Assembly (NCBI GenBank): GCA_011317545.1
Contig: WUJK01000011.1
Location: forward strand, 635,501-699,500
Source: Coniella vitis
Lineage: Eukaryota > Ascomycota > Sordariomycetes > Diaporthales > Schizoparmaceae
DNA length: 64,000 nucleotides
Reading direction: 5' to 3'
The translations under genes were made by a program, and so were the position numbers. The notes under the pieces are model-generated. The model was not told the origin of the DNA, ran no database searches, and saw only the letters and a program-made list of their open reading frames with translations. Below are positions 11,601 to 23,907 of the stretch, piece after piece; position 1 is the first letter of the stretch, and every line of letters starts with the position of its first letter.

Positions 11601-11771
11601 GGACGCCGAGTGCGTGGTTGAGTTGGTAGGGCCACTGCTTATCGGGAGCAGAGAGGGATCGGAAGGGGGGTCAGGTCGTCTCGCCGCGCTACGGTTGCCG
11701 CCATGAACTTTGGAGCTTGCCCAAGAACGAAGGCGATCTATATACGGTCCGTCGGGAGAAGGTTCCTTCAT
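8636..11771 (-). CDS. Ca2+/H+ exchanger (CaCA family, VCX1/CAX-like) with 16-nt microexon
   Basis: Vacuolar-type cation/proton antiporter that would load Ca2+ into the vacuole. Exons: 11771-11056, 10604-10589 (16 nt), 10510-10403, 10330-10259, 10195-10118 and 10054-8636; the sum gives 802 residues in frame. The c-1 motif GNAVELII ends exon 1. The microexon supplies IALVK before NEIAIVQASLLGSILANLLL, matching the family with no gap. The c-2 motif GNAAEHVTAI is near the C-terminus. Residues 1-170 are Ser/Pro-rich and disordered. A loop of about 270 residues, first acidic (SSSSDDSSSSSSDSDSS) then basic, separates the two halves. Intron 1 is unusually long (451 nt) and CA-rich. An in-frame ATG at 11969 would add a hydrophobic low-complexity leader; I prefer 11771. 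Confidence 0.9.
10984..11050. repeat. CA-rich imperfect repeat inside exchanger intron 1
   Basis: The plus strand is dominated by CACA and CAAACA units with interruptions. It lies just inside the donor end of the 451-nt first intron and explains why that intron is long. It is simple sequence with no coding support. Confidence 0.8.
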
Positions 11772-13591
11772 CGAAGTTGAAGGCTGGCAAGAGAAGCAAG
11801 GCAAGAGTGCGGCGGCAGTGGATGGTGCCTGTGGGTAATGTAGCAAGAACAAAGCTTGCAATGAAGGAGCAGAAGAGAGAGAATAAAGTCGAGTGGGAGG
11901 AAGAAGGAGAAGAAGAAGAAGAAGGAAAGAGGAACCAGCATGGCAATAACGAGCTGGGAGTGGCTTCATATGGAGAGAGCGAGTTGAGTGTCTCGCGCCC
12001 CGCGTGTCCCAGTCAAGGCCCGGTCAGGGAAGGGACCCCCGGTGCGTCTCCCGGCACGGACCCGCATTTGCACCCCTGTTGAGCAATGATGCGTGCTGGA
12101 GTAGGCTGAGTAGGGACATGATAGCCACTACTTAATCACCCATTGGCCACCGACTTGTACTGTGTAAGTACTTCTACCCACGTGCATCAGATGGCCACCC
12201 AGCCAAGCCACCATCAGACTGCGTACTTGGAACCCAACAGGGACAGGAAGCATGACCCACCATCCCAGCTGTCTCGTAGTACTGTGCCACTTGGTATGCA
12301 TCATAGTATAGACAGTAGCATGTACCGTGTACTATGCACTCTGCACTGAAGGGCCTCCAATGGCATGCCCAGGCAGTAAGGGTCCCACTCAGTGGGGCTT
12401 TGTGAGCGGCCCTGAGAGCCTCAACCAACGGCTTGCTGCCAGCAATCCATCACAGCAAAAAGGTAACAGAATAAGTAACTACATGGCCACAGCCAGCGCG
12501 ATAACAGCCAGTCAGTCCATCACACTGCATTGCGCACTAATCCACCCTGCTTCATGTCCCACCGCATCATTGGCCAACCCTGGAAGTGCTCCAATATCTA
12601 GTCTAGGCAAAAGTCTCTAGATAACCGGTCAGCCAAGATCGCCCAGATGGTGCCCAGTTGCTAATTCCAACCGCTCAGCAAGTTAGATCTAAGCTGAAAT
12701 GTGTTGCAAACCTCTCTGACTACACCATTCCATCATAGAGGGTGTTAGTGCTACAGGCTAGCCATGCGTTTCCTGCTTGGACTGTTGTTGCCAGAAAGCC
12801 AATTGGTAATGCTAACCGCATGCGACCGGCATACCCTATTGAACCCTCCATTGCCGTATACACAATACTTGTGAACTGGGAGCTTTCCACCCGTCTGCCC
12901 GTGGTCTGACAATAAGACAATAAGGAACGCTGAAACATTTCTCTGCATTATCCCACTTGCCAAATTCCATCTTTCCTTTTCAGGCATCTCGATACTCTAC
13001 GGTGGGTCGACTGTACAATACCTAAGCACTTACGCACGGCACAGAATGCTGCGAGGGGGGCACCAGTGGTAGTCTGTCTGCCTTGCTATCACTACCACGT
13101 ACGCATTCACATAATTCTCATTCCTGGAGGGTCTTTTTGTTCACATAGCACCCATCCAGCCCATCCAAGAAGCACAACCCCACCTTTTCCCTTCTACACC
13201 CTTATCTCGGCTGATTCGGCAAGGTCAGCGTCACAAAATGCAGCCGACAGCTATCCTTGAACTTGCAGCACCCTCGACACCATGAGGACGAGACACCAGT
13301 AGAGAGCACGACAGAACGTCAGGTAAGCAACATGCGCAAAGGATCGCCAAGAGGGTAAATCTCCGTTCCAAGCGTGTACGCAAGGCATTTCTGCTTCAGC
13401 ATACCTTGTTATTGTAGTACCGATGCTACAGAGTAAAATACAGAGATGCACATTCAGCATCATAGTAGCTGTCGGTTTCGGAAGTCTTATCGTCATAGTC
13501 ATTCACCCAGGTGTATCAATGATCGGGACCATCAAATAGTTTGATTGGCAATACCGTCCCAACGAGGGCTCGCATTTGGTTCCATCATCTT
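11772..13591. other. Intergenic, 1.8 kb
   Basis: The region lies upstream of the exchanger and downstream of NOG2. It includes purine-rich sequence (11840-11940) and an ACTATGCA-type element near 12331, with many short direct repeats of TAGTA/GTAGT. Open frames here are short and unlike any known family. Nothing else is recognised. Confidence 0.5.
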
Positions 13592-15869
13592 CTAAGCCTT
13601 TTTGAGACGTTTGGACCGCCTAGTAGACGGTCCTGCCTCCTCTTTCTCCGAACTTTTCTCTTCGGTTAACGGGGCACCTCCAGCTTTCTTTGCCTCGTCG
13701 TCCTCGACCTCTGAGTCCGAGTCCTCAGAAATCTCTGGGTCGCTGTCGCTGCCAAAGCCCTCAAATGGTTTTTCGCCATCGACTGCTTCAACATCATCAG
13801 CCTCAGCGCCGCCTTCTTCATTCGTAGTCTCCTCTGCCTCCGCATCGCTCCTCTTGCGCTTCTTGGGCGCAGGGGTGGCGCCGTCTTCTTTTTCGGCGCC
13901 GTCCTCCTCAACTGGGGGTGGTATAAACCAGGGTATCTTTCCACGCATAAAATCATTCAAAACCATCTTTGCAACACCGTCCACATCAGGCTCGCCACCC
14001 TTGAGCAAACGACCTCCTTTTCTAGCAAGCAGCTCGAGAAATTGTATATGGTCGTCATTCCAATCACTTATGTTGTAGGTCCGCGCCATGTGGTGCTTCT
14101 TGACGCGCTTTAGCACTGCAGGTATGTACTGCTCAGGATGTTCCACGTTTTCAACCCGCACAACGCCACGCAGCAGCAGCTCCTTGGGGGCATCATGATG
14201 GTTTTGAGGCACGATGCCCGGGCAATCAATCAAATATATCCTCTTCATCAACGTGACGTATTGCCAAACTTTGGTTTCGCCGGGAATGGGAGCCGTCGTC
14301 GCAACCTTCTTGCCCCGCAGGGTGTTGATGATGGAAGACTTTCCGGTGTTCGGGTAGCCAATGAGGCCCACAGAAACCTGTTTTCTGTCGGCGTGAAGTT
14401 TGGAGAATTGTCTAAGGAGGTTGATGAGAGAGCCCTTGCCAAAGGGATTATTGATCGAGGCACGGAAGGCGGCGGTGGGATAATCTTTTTGCAGGTATTT
14501 GACCCATTGTGCCTGGCAACTCATTAGCAAAATTGCCAAATGGCTGAAGGAGACGCCATATTCATCAACGCAGCCAGCCACTAGGCTGTATTGTATGTAT
14601 GTCCTCTTTACTAAGAAATCCACGGAGGGGGTGTTCGAAAAGAACGAGGTGAACTTCAACTCAAATGGAGACAAATCCACTCCCACGACGTTCAACCAAA
14701 ACGGCGCCCGTCTGTCCTCACTGACCGGAGCCAGGATTCCGGGAGATGGAAGTCAATCTCCCCAAGTTATAACAGACAAATTCCACTGGATGCAGCCAAG
14801 ATGATGCGGGAAAGTGTCCTGACTTAAAACTTGGGGGCACAGAAAATGTTTCGCGAAGTAAAGAGAGTGTGGTAGTAGGAGGGGATATGCTTACAGCAAC
14901 CTTGGTAGGAACCAGATCACACTTGTTCAATATGAATACAAGATGCTTGTGTGGTGCCTCCTCCTTCAAATACTTCTCCACAGACCGACACCGAGTACCC
15001 AGAGGGTCTCGAGCGTCCAGCACGTGCAGAATGACATCTGAGGAGTCAATGACCTTGTCTATAGAGCAAAGTTAGCCTTGAGATCAGTACGTATGTGGAC
15101 ACAAAGAGCAGACGTACAAAGTTCGTTCCATATCCGCTTGGACTGGCCCTTTGAAAAAATAGGCTCAACGGCCGTTGTTATCACACCATCATCGGCTTGA
15201 GGCATATCACTAGCTTCAGCCTGGGCAGCACCGAGCTCACCGCTCAGTAACCTCGCCTCCTCAAGCTTCTCATGGTATGTCTCCAAGCTCTTGACTGTGT
15301 CGTTGGCCAACTCATCAATATTGCTGACGCTCAGCTTGACGCGCTTCCTCGACGACTTTGGTCCGAAAACCTCTGAGAACGGCGAGGTTTCGACCGTCAT
15401 CTTTGCTTGGTGCTGTTTGAGACCATTCACTCTGTTGTCTTGGCCATCACGAATCAACGACAATGGCAACTTGTTACTCTTGAGCAAAACAGTATAAGGG
15501 TCCTTCTCCTTCTGCGCAATGGCATCACGGAATGCGCTGAGCGACTCCTGGCTGATGACACGGCTGTTGGAGAACCACTTGCGGTTGGGCTCGACCCGTG
15601 CACTAGGTACATCACGACTCTGGTACGAGGCGGCCTTGACGATTTTGCCGTCGGCATTGCGCTGAGGCTTGCCTTCTTTGAGGATGTTGAGCTGCTTGAC
15701 CTTTTTGGCCGTGCGGTAGAAATTTTCTCTGCAAGCGAAACATTAGCACAAGAACAACATGGGCCATATAAAAGAACATAGCTACATACCCCTTGACCTT
15801 CAGGTTGCCGCCACCCTTGTCAGTGCCGTCGCGAACCCGACGGTTCGCCTCTTTCTTGAAGCCACCCAT
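13592..15869 (-). CDS. NOG2: Nucleolar GTP-binding protein 2 (NOG2/NUG2), 60S ribosome assembly GTPase
   Basis: Circularly permuted GTPase of the YlqF/YawG family that acts on pre-60S particles in the nucleolus and nucleus. Exons: 15869-15790, 15728-15118, 15058-14895 and 14512-13592; 1776 nt in frame gives 591 residues. Motif order shows the permutation: DARDP, then G4 LNKCDLVP, then G1 GYPNTGKSSIINTL, then G3 DCPG. The N-terminus MGGFKKEANRRVRDGTDKGG and the block ENFYRTAKKVKQLNILKEGK are typical of NOG2. The last ~120 residues are a strongly acidic/basic tail ending in RRSKRLKKA. The third intron is 382 nt, long for this genome. It is divergent from the mS26 gene over a 457-nt gap. Confidence 0.95.
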
Positions 15870-16326
15870 TGCGAAGAATGACAATGAACAGAGTCCGTTC
15901 GCAATGTAAACCAGAATTATGGGGAGCAACTGGTTGAGGGATAATGACCTGTCCAAGCCTTCTCGAGACCGAGCGGGCGCTGTTACAATCAAAGTACGAG
16001 CGTCAACTTGGGAGAAGGTTTGGGGGTGCAGAAAAAGTTTCGAAGGAATCAGGAAGGAGAGCAAAGGCGCGCGGGTACATGAATGGGAAAAAAAAAGTTG
16101 AGACCTGCAGGGTTCCACGGCCTCGGTGGGGCGTCTTTCATGCCTGCCCCAGAGTACTCAAAGCAGTTGCGGGTGTATTATGTAAGACGAAATTTCAATT
16201 CGGTCCCAACCTCTAACAACCTTCAAACACAGCTTCAATAATCACTTTTTTTGCGGAGGCAGGACGGCGACGACCCCTCAACGCCTTGTTCGTGTCTACC
16301 AAGACACGACCTACAGCTGTTCCAAA
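15870..16326. other. Bidirectional promoter, NOG2 / mS26
   Basis: A 457-nt gap separates the divergent starts of a cytosolic ribosome-assembly GTPase and a mitochondrial ribosomal protein. It should hold both promoters. I see no obvious TATA box. A shared control of ribosome genes is possible but is inference. Confidence 0.5.
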
Positions 16327-17301
16327 ATGCCACCACAAATATCACGAGCGCCTCTGCGCGCCCTCTCCTCCTCTGGAGCTGCGAGCCCTTCCACGATCTC
16401 AAGGGCCCGACCCTTCAGCAGCACCAACACAACCCTCTCTGACGTATCCATCCCGCCTGAATCCCCCCGCTTCATCCCCCTCCCGGAACTACCCCAGTCC
16501 GACGAAGTCCGCAAGCCCCCGGTTAAGGGCTACCTGCCCGTGCCACGCGAGATCTTTACCAAGCGCGCCCACAAAGACCACAAGCTCTCGCCCAGCTTCG
16601 TGCGCGATACAGCGCCGCACTCCAAAGCCGAGCGCCGCGGCGACGCACCCAAGTCCGACAAGGATGCGTGGAAGCGTCTGATGGCCCAGAGCCGTCGTGA
16701 TGCACTGGGCAGCGGTATCGAGAAGCTCTGGCGGCGTAAAACGACGAGCGAGGCTCGTGCCAAAGAACGGGCCGACCAGCACGGGCGGCGCAATCTTGCC
16801 GATAAGCGTGCCTCGGAGCGCCTCGACGATGTGTTCACACGCGGTACCATCCCCATGTCAACGTTGAACACCAAGGTTATTCGCGACCCTGAGTACGCGT
16901 CAAAGCAGCGCGAGTCTGCCCAGCGAACGGCAGCGATACGACAGGCAAAATCGGAAGCGAGGAAAGATGCCCTCCAGCGGCTCTATGTGGAGGCGAGCAA
17001 GTTTATAGTGACCGAAGAGGAGCTGACCAAGACGGTTGAATCTCTGTTTACTGAGGACCACTTCCACAAGCTGGGCAAGGGTCGGGGCGTCTTCTGGGGA
17101 TCAGAGAATGTGTGGGAGGCACACTCAACACCGCCCACGGTGCGGCAGATGTTCGCTGAGATGAGGGGCACAAGCCAGGAGGTTGTTGCTTCCTTTAACC
17201 AGAACGACCGCACGGCGACAACAAGGCAGAAACAGGTGGTCGGAGAGCTCACCGGTGGAGCATTGTCTGTAGAGCACGTGGACACATTAGACGAGAAGTA
17301 A
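16327..17301 (+). CDS. Mitochondrial small-subunit ribosomal protein mS26 (Pet123-like)
   Basis: Single-exon gene for 324 residues. The N-terminus (MPPQISRAPLRALSSSG, then RARPFSSTN) is Arg/Ser-rich without acids, a typical mitochondrial presequence. The middle is a long charged helix-forming region with many Arg/Lys/Glu. The block LYVEASKFIVTEEEL followed by an acidic FTEDHF closely parallels the LYHVANEFIVTE region of yeast Pet123, which is the basis for the call. Pet123 is needed for mitochondrial translation. The C-terminal 80 residues, rich in polar residues, are less conserved. Confidence 0.75.
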   Translation: MPPQISRAPLRALSSSGAASPSTISRARPFSSTNTTLSDVSIPPESPRFIPLPELPQSDEVRKPPVKGYLPVPREIFTKRAHKDHKLSPSFVRDTAPHSKAERRGDAPKSDKDAWKRLMAQSRRDALGSGIEKLWRRKTTSEARAKERADQHGRRNLADKRASERLDDVFTRGTIPMSTLNTKVIRDPEYASKQRESAQRTAAIRQAKSEARKDALQRLYVEASKFIVTEEELTKTVESLFTEDHFHKLGKGRGVFWGSENVWEAHSTPPTVRQMFAEMRGTSQEVVASFNQNDRTATTRQKQVVGELTGGALSVEHVDTLDEK

Positions 17302-17644
17302 ACTAAAATGGAACGGATACAAGAACCCATCCTTCAGCACCTTGTTCTAGAAGATCGCTCAAAACCTTGGACTGGGTCGTCTCATGTGCACAAACCATGC
17401 ATTCGAGGGATGATTCATTGTTTACGAATCCGATCCTATACTATCACTAAGCTCCTGAACGCCTAAACCCAATATCCAATACATAATCTTTCAGCCGGTG
17501 AGCCTGGGTAGCTTGCTTATCAATGAAAATAATCTCGACAACAAAGACCCTTGTAAGGAGATTGCAATCAGGTTAAAAAGAGCTCTAACGTATATCTCAA
17601 AAACACATACATACGAGATCGTCCAAGTCCATGTCCACGCAACT
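17302..17644. other. Intergenic between convergent genes
   Basis: A 343-nt 3'-to-3' gap between mS26 and the ABC transporter. It should hold both polyadenylation regions. No gene or repeat is recognised. Confidence 0.5.
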
Positions 17645-20600
17645 TTACCGCTTCTCTACCAGCAAAATATGCATTGCTCCATATGCAAGAACGACGAAAC
17701 ATGCCGCATAAACACCTAGGCAGATGACATCTCGCCACATGGCGCTGTTGTCGAACCCGAAGGAGCTGAGAATCGCAGCACCAGGCACCGTAATGTCCAA
17801 ACCGTACTTCTTGTCAACCAGCGTGAGTTTGCTAACCTCATTGACGATAAGCGATTCGAAAGCATAGTGGAAAATGGAAAGCCACTGAAGCCATTTGGCA
17901 CCGTCGGGTATCTTGTCCTGGTTGAGCAGGAGGCCAGCAAATAGCAAGCTAAAGAGCATGACCAGACTGCCAATCAAATTTGCCACGCTATTGTCCTTGC
18001 ACACAATGCCAATAAAGAGACAGATGGATGCAGCGGCAAGGTTGAACAAAACCAGGACGAGTATGAAGACGAAGAAGTGGGCTGCGTCAGCCTTCAAGCC
18101 CGTCATTGGGTAGATGATGATACCCATGAGAATCGGTGGGATGATTCGGAGAGGTATGATATCGAACAGGACCTTCGATGCGAAATAGGTGACCGGGGAG
18201 TAGTACCCGTTGGCACGTTCCCTAGTGAAGAGTAATCTCTCAGACGAGAAGACATTAAGGCTTGTCAGGGTGCTAAAACCAAAGAGAGCCAAGACAAAGA
18301 AAAACAGTCCCAGACGGTTTTGAAAGCCAGGAATGTCCTCAGTGAGGCCGTAGAACAAATACCCAGATAATACTCCGAGAAGAATAGCAATAGCGTAATG
18401 CGTCAACATCAAGAGCGGATTACGGTAGAGGTTCTTCCAGGTGCGTTGCGAAAGAATGATGAATTGCCGGGTGTAACCAATTCGTGCATAGCCTTTGCCA
18501 ACGACGCTTGTATGAACGTTGGGCCCGTTGACGCTGTACCCATTCGCGTTTCGCCCGTTGGCGTTTCGAGCCGTGGCCACGGCTTGAACAATTTCTTCAT
18601 GGGTCGCCGTGGCAATGTCAGACTCCCTAAATGAGCCAACAAGAAGATCGAGGTCGGTGCTACCAGTTGCTGCGGGAGGAAGATCGTGTGGGTCCTCGAT
18701 GATTTGTGGCGGAATGCGGCCTGGAGATTGTTTGTGGAGCTTGTATGCGCCAGTTTCGCCTTCGCCATCGGATGATGCGGTATCGACGTTAGTCTTGCGT
18801 CGAGTGAAGAGCTCGCGTTCTTGCCGGGCTCTGACGGAATCACGACGCTTGTTCTTCGGCCTAGAAGATGAACCGTCGACCACGCTGTCATCTCCGATGC
18901 TAACATTAGATATGCTAGCAATACTCTTTACACCACGAGTGCTGCTCGGTCCAACACTGGCTACATCAGCAGCAACTGTTCCGTCATCGAGACTGGTTGC
19001 CGAGCTAGCGTGCATAGTGAGATCAACAAGGAAATCGGCGATATTGAAACCGGGCGGACATTCGTAGCCAATGCGATCAAAGTAGTCCTGGCATTCGCTG
19101 AAAGGACCAGAGAAGACGGGTCGACCACGAGCTAATAACACCAGTCTGTCGAATAAAGCGACAATGTTTGACCGTGGTTGATGAATTGTGAAAATAACAG
19201 TCCGTTTGAAGTCCTTGGCCAAAGTGACCAGACACTCAATGACGTTGAAGGCGTTGTAAGCATCCAGGCCGCTGGTCGGTTCATCAAGAAACAGGATAGA
19301 GGGGCTGGTAACTAGTTCGCAGGCGATGCCGACCCGACGCTTTTCACCACCAGAAATACCGCGACCCTTGCCTTCTTCAGAGCCGATCAAAGAGTCCTTG
19401 ATGTGATGGATTCCAAGTTGTTTCTCAACCTCGGTCACACGTTGCTCTTTGGCGGCTCTTGTCATATCTCTGGGCAATCGAAGCAAGGCGCTGTTGAGGA
19501 TGGTTTCGTGAACCGTCAACGTGGGAAGCATAGTATCTTCTTGGTCAACGAATCCTACGACGCTCCGGAAATCCGCATCACTGACCTTCTCGCCATTGAC
19601 AAAGAAGTCGCCACTGACGTCGCCTCTCTTATTCTTGCGTGCAAGAATGTCCAAGAAGGTTGTCTTGCCAGCGCCGGATGCTCCCATAATGGCGGTAATC
19701 TCTCCTGGTCGAGCAACACCTGAGAGCGAGTAAAGTATCTGTTTGCCATTGAGAGTATATGAGACGTCTTCGAATTGAAGAGAGGCTGGCTTGTGATCGG
19801 CCATGAGCTTGACACCTTCATCATCAGAATCGTCCAGGTGAATAGGACCGTATCGGAAAGATCGCCTTGAAAGGTACCAGGTGAGAACGATGACGCCCAC
19901 CAGGAACAGCGCGCAACCAGCAATCACACCAGCGATAAGAGGCGTGTTGATCTTCGGAACAGAGGGCTGGTAGTCGGGCAACTCCGAGAAGTGCACGCAC
20001 TCACCAGAGCCACAGGAGAGAAAGATACTGGAGTCTCCAATGATGGAGCTGATCAAATCGTTCATAGCCGGCTCTTCAAAGCTGCACTTGTTAGCACCGC
20101 CTTTGGTCTGGGCGCAGTTGAAAGAACCAGGACCCTTGATTTCCTCAGTCAGGAAGTCCGAGATGTCGACGGAGCCATCTTGGCCGCAGAGCATTCGATC
20201 CGGAATGCACGAGCACTCGACGTTTTTGCAGGTGTACGTAGTCTTGTTGTATCTTTCATCGCTGAAATCGAAGCCCGACTCGCACTGGTCCAAAGTACAG
20301 TAGAAGGATTCCCTCTGGTCCACCCAAACTACAATTTGTTAGTAACTCATAGACATTAGGTATGTGGGAAATCGTGGATTTACACTGAAAGTCGCATCTG
20401 CCATCTGGTTTGTTGCAAGTGAATGTGACCTGTGGGACTTGTTCTCCCAAGAGGTCGCGGATCTTGTCGTTTGTCACATCGCACATTTGGTAATTATTCT
20501 TCAGAACATTTCCCCTCTGGTAGCAAACCCCACCTTCTCCGGACTCCATGAGTGAGTTGCAGGCTCGATCGTCGTTGCACACGTTGCAGTTTATGCCTTC

Positions 20601-21087
20601 CCAGCCTTCATCACAGTCGCATCGATCGCCTTCGCGTATTTGCCGATGCTCATTACCACTGGCAAGTGAGCCGCAAACTGTGGCTCTGTAAGCATTTAAA
20701 GAAAAATGGAAGAGTGGGGGGCTGTCAAGTATCGGTCTAACGTACGAGGCTCAATACAGTCGACCCCTCCGAATCCATCTGGACACGAGCACAGGCCGTT
20801 GAACGAGTTGCATTCCGCATATTGGCCACAAGTAAAAGCCGGCAAGAGACAATTAAAGCTGTGGGGGTCAGAGAATCGTCAGTGGGCGAGGGCGATCAAG
20901 GCCGCGCAGGGTATTTGGAGCAAACAGACCATGGCGGGCATTCGCTGGGACGATCGCCCATCAACGCAAGCTGCGCGCGCAGAGCTTCGACATCGGGGTA
21001 AGAGGCGGTATAGTTGGTGAAGGCGGCAGCGGGACTCCAGAGTGCAAGCGCACCCAGTAGAAGTGCGCGAGCGGTCCGCGAAGCCAT
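17645..21087 (-). CDS. ABC transporter, ABCG-type half transporter with Cys-rich ectodomain (Adp1-like)
   Basis: Exons 21087-20930, 20858-20746, 20683-20384 and 20328-17645 total 3255 nt, encoding 1084 residues; yeast Adp1 is about 1049. Order: signal peptide (residues 1-22), EGF-like Cys-rich ectodomain (LCSCPDGFGGVDC, CDCDEGWEGINC) to about 310, one TM (LIAGVIAGCALFLVGVIVL), then one nucleotide-binding domain and a C-terminal ABC2 membrane domain. Walker A GASGAGKTT is near residue 406, signature ISGGEKRR near 515, Walker B ILFLDEPTSGLD near 537 and the H-loop IHQPR follows. A ~180-residue polar linker precedes the membrane half. The exon 2/3 junction is ambiguous: the alternative donor at 20741 with acceptor before 20685 adds two residues in frame. 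The substrate is unknown. Confidence 0.93.
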
Positions 21088-22526
21088 GGTGCAGAGACAG
21101 ATCGCGCGCTCGACCGGTGTTGCTATGGCGAAGATGTTGAGGAGAAGTATTCGGTGGGTGCAGAGTTACGAGAGACCACAACAAGACGGCCTCCAGGTGC
21201 TTTCCGCGAGGTAGTATGGTAATGCATGCAGGCCTGAGCAGGGAAGCAAGGTATTGGCATGTATCTCCTCACTGACCTTGGGCCAAGAAGTACTTGACTT
21301 CAGATGTTAGGCACACGTGGGGTAACCCTTGCCTTGCTTTCGCTCACGCGCGGCAGCTCTAAGCCTCGGCGTACAGTACCTGCCTATCATGCCCGTCTCC
21401 AGACTGTCTTGTGGAGCAAAGGCTCCTGCAACTTGTCAGCGAGCCCGTACTGTGTAACTATGTGTGATGGCATTACTATATACTTTAGGTTTTCCATTCT
21501 TATCATATTTCTACCAACTACTATCTAGTCATCCTCCTTACAATTATCAAATGAAGCAGTCGTAGTTTAGTAAACCAGCAGTTTTTGAGACTTTTTGAAT
21601 CATATATATATAATACCGCGTACAGTACGCCGACCTAGGTGGGTACTTTGATGACGTAGGCTAGACAAGGAAATTGCAGGTACTGTGCATATTATACTAT
21701 GCTATCGCCAAATTCTTGGGTGGCTGGGCGTGTGGAGTAAGACGCCTGGCCTTCTGATACGGGCAGTCGGTCTTATACATAGTACAACGGAGCTCGACGG
21801 CCAGAACAGCGTCCTCCAACCTTCTGTGCAAACCTACTATGATAGTAAGAAGTACAGAGATGAAATACACCTTATACCACGTAAGCGGAAGCTGAAGCTG
21901 ACGGTATTAATGCTCATCCAATGGCTTGCGTGTTACTAGCAGCGGCGTGCCCGGCAAAGTTGTTCTATTAATGAGGCCAAAATTCCCAGCAATTGTCAGC
22001 GTGAAACCATGCTCCCTAGAATACTATGTAATCGCTTCTGAGCATATTGTCATTGAATTCCTGTAGTCTGCTCTCGCAAAATGCCGCTGAACATTTACTG
22101 CTTAATATCCGACAGGGGGCCATCTGAGCCGCTATCCCCCGCCCACTAAGACTGCATGCGCATATCTGGCTTCTTGCTCTCACACACAGACAATATACCG
22201 AAGGTGACTTTCTGCGCGCCTTGGTTCTTGTCCGCATATGCAGTATTGAAATGGGCACCATAGATTTATTGGCCATCACATCTGGTGCCTGCTGCTTGCA
22301 TTGAGCTGCTTGCACTCGAGCAGAATGCAAGAGCATGTTACTTAACGCGCACCGCGCAACTGAGCAGCAGTATGCGCAAGCGTGCGTCTACATAGTAGTA
22401 TGTGTGAGAGCGCTAGCCGAGTATAAATCCTGATACATATGTGATATTCTAGTTATGACTTTGTCTCAACACCAGAAATCTACAGTCGACCTTGTTCCCA
22501 ACTCAGAACCATAAACAAGAACCAAG
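21088..22526. other. Intergenic, 1.4 kb divergent region
   Basis: The region lies between the leftward ABC transporter and the rightward aminotransferase. It carries several TACTATG-type elements (about 21715, 21777, 22022 and 22390) and a TATA box for the aminotransferase. AT content rises after 21450. No gene is supported. Confidence 0.5.
22422..22428 (+). promoter_or_regulatory. TATA box of the aminotransferase gene
   Basis: TATAAAT lies 105 nt upstream of the ATG at 22527, a normal fungal core-promoter spacing. The function is inferred from sequence and position. Confidence 0.5.
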
Positions 22527-23798
22527 ATGGTCAAAATCAAGCCATTTGCAGTCGAGCAATGGATGGACGCGTGAGTATTCTTTAATGATCCGGAAATGGA
22601 AACTGTCTTATTATTCGCGAGTCGCTCACGCTTACCCAGGTACGAAACCACGCCAGGCGTTCTCAACATTGCTGAAACCTGTGTAGCATCAATTTCTATT
22701 GACGACCTCCAGACGCTCACTACCGACAAATCCGCTTCTGGTCCACTGACGCTGTCCCGCAAGCTCACTTATGGTGCTATCCGAGGATCGGATGTGTTAC
22801 GGGAACGAATTGCTGCTCTGTACGCTACCCATGACTCTGAGCCCCTTCTGCCTGGCAACGTCCTGGTCACACAAGGAGCAATCCTCGCCAATTTTCTTGT
22901 GTTTTACACCTTGATTGGGCCCCAGGACCATGTCATTTGTGTGTATCCCACCTACCAACAGCTCTACGGTGTACCGGCGAGCTTGGGCGCTGAAGTATCC
23001 TTGTGGGAGCTGAAGAGGGACAATGGGTACATTCCCGATGTCAGTGAACTCGAAGGTCTCGTCCAAACCAACACGAAAATGATTATTATCAACAACCCGA
23101 ACAACCCCAGTGGTTCGACCATTCCAACAGACGTGCTCGGCGCTATGGTTGAATTTGCCAAGGCGCGGGATATCATCCTTCTCTGCGATGAAGTGTACCG
23201 CCCTCTATTCCACAGTCTACCCAGTGAGATGGAAGCACCGCCTTCGATACTCTCATTTGGGTATGCAAAAACCATCTCCACTGGCTCCATGTCCAAGGCC
23301 TGGTCCATGGCCGGTATCCGCCTGGGCTGGATCGCCTCTCGGGACAGGAGCATTATCGAGGCTGTGGCAGAGGCACGAGACTATACCACCATCTCTGTCT
23401 CCCGCCTAGATGACCAGGTGGCCAGTTATACGTTGTCGGATGCCATTAGGCCGAATCTGCTCAAACAGAATTTGGACTTGGCGCGGACAAACCTCGAGAT
23501 GTTGGACAGGTTCGTTCAGGAGCACAAGGACGTATGCAACTGGGTTAAGCCAACAGCTGGCACAACTGCATTTGTTCAATTCACGCAAGACGGGCTGCCG
23601 GTGGACGATGAGGCCTTTTGCCTCGATGTGCTCGAGAAGACAAAAGTCATGTTTGTCCCAGGGTCGAAGTGTTTTGGCGATGGGAAGGACTTTCAAGGTA
23701 TGGTGCGGATAGGGTACGTGAATGATACGAGGACTCTAAAGGAAGCACTAGAAAAGCTGGGCGCCTATGTCCATCAGCATCTGTCTTCTCGAACCTAA
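22527..23798 (+). CDS. PLP-dependent aminotransferase, class I/II
   Basis: Fold-type I aminotransferase of 400 residues, likely cytosolic. Exons 22527-22570 and 22640-23798 (1203 nt) join over a 69-nt intron (gtgagt..cccag) to give EQWMDAYETTPGVLN. Visible landmarks: YGAIRGSDVLRERIA near the N-terminus, the cofactor-binding NNPNNPSG, CDEVYRPLF with the Asp that contacts the pyridine nitrogen, and the Schiff-base lysine in SMSKAWSMAGIRLGW. It lacks a targeting peptide. The amino donor is unknown; distant resemblance to bacterial capreomycidine-synthase-like and kynurenine-type enzymes does not settle it. It is isolated from pathway partners in this window. Confidence 0.92.
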
Positions 23799-23907
23799 GA
23801 CGATCACGGCGATGGATGTCGAATGCCTGGTAGCAATATTACTGTGGTGCGCCGTCCTACAACACGCAATATATACCAGACTTTAATGTCAGCTTTTAAT
23901 AAATACA

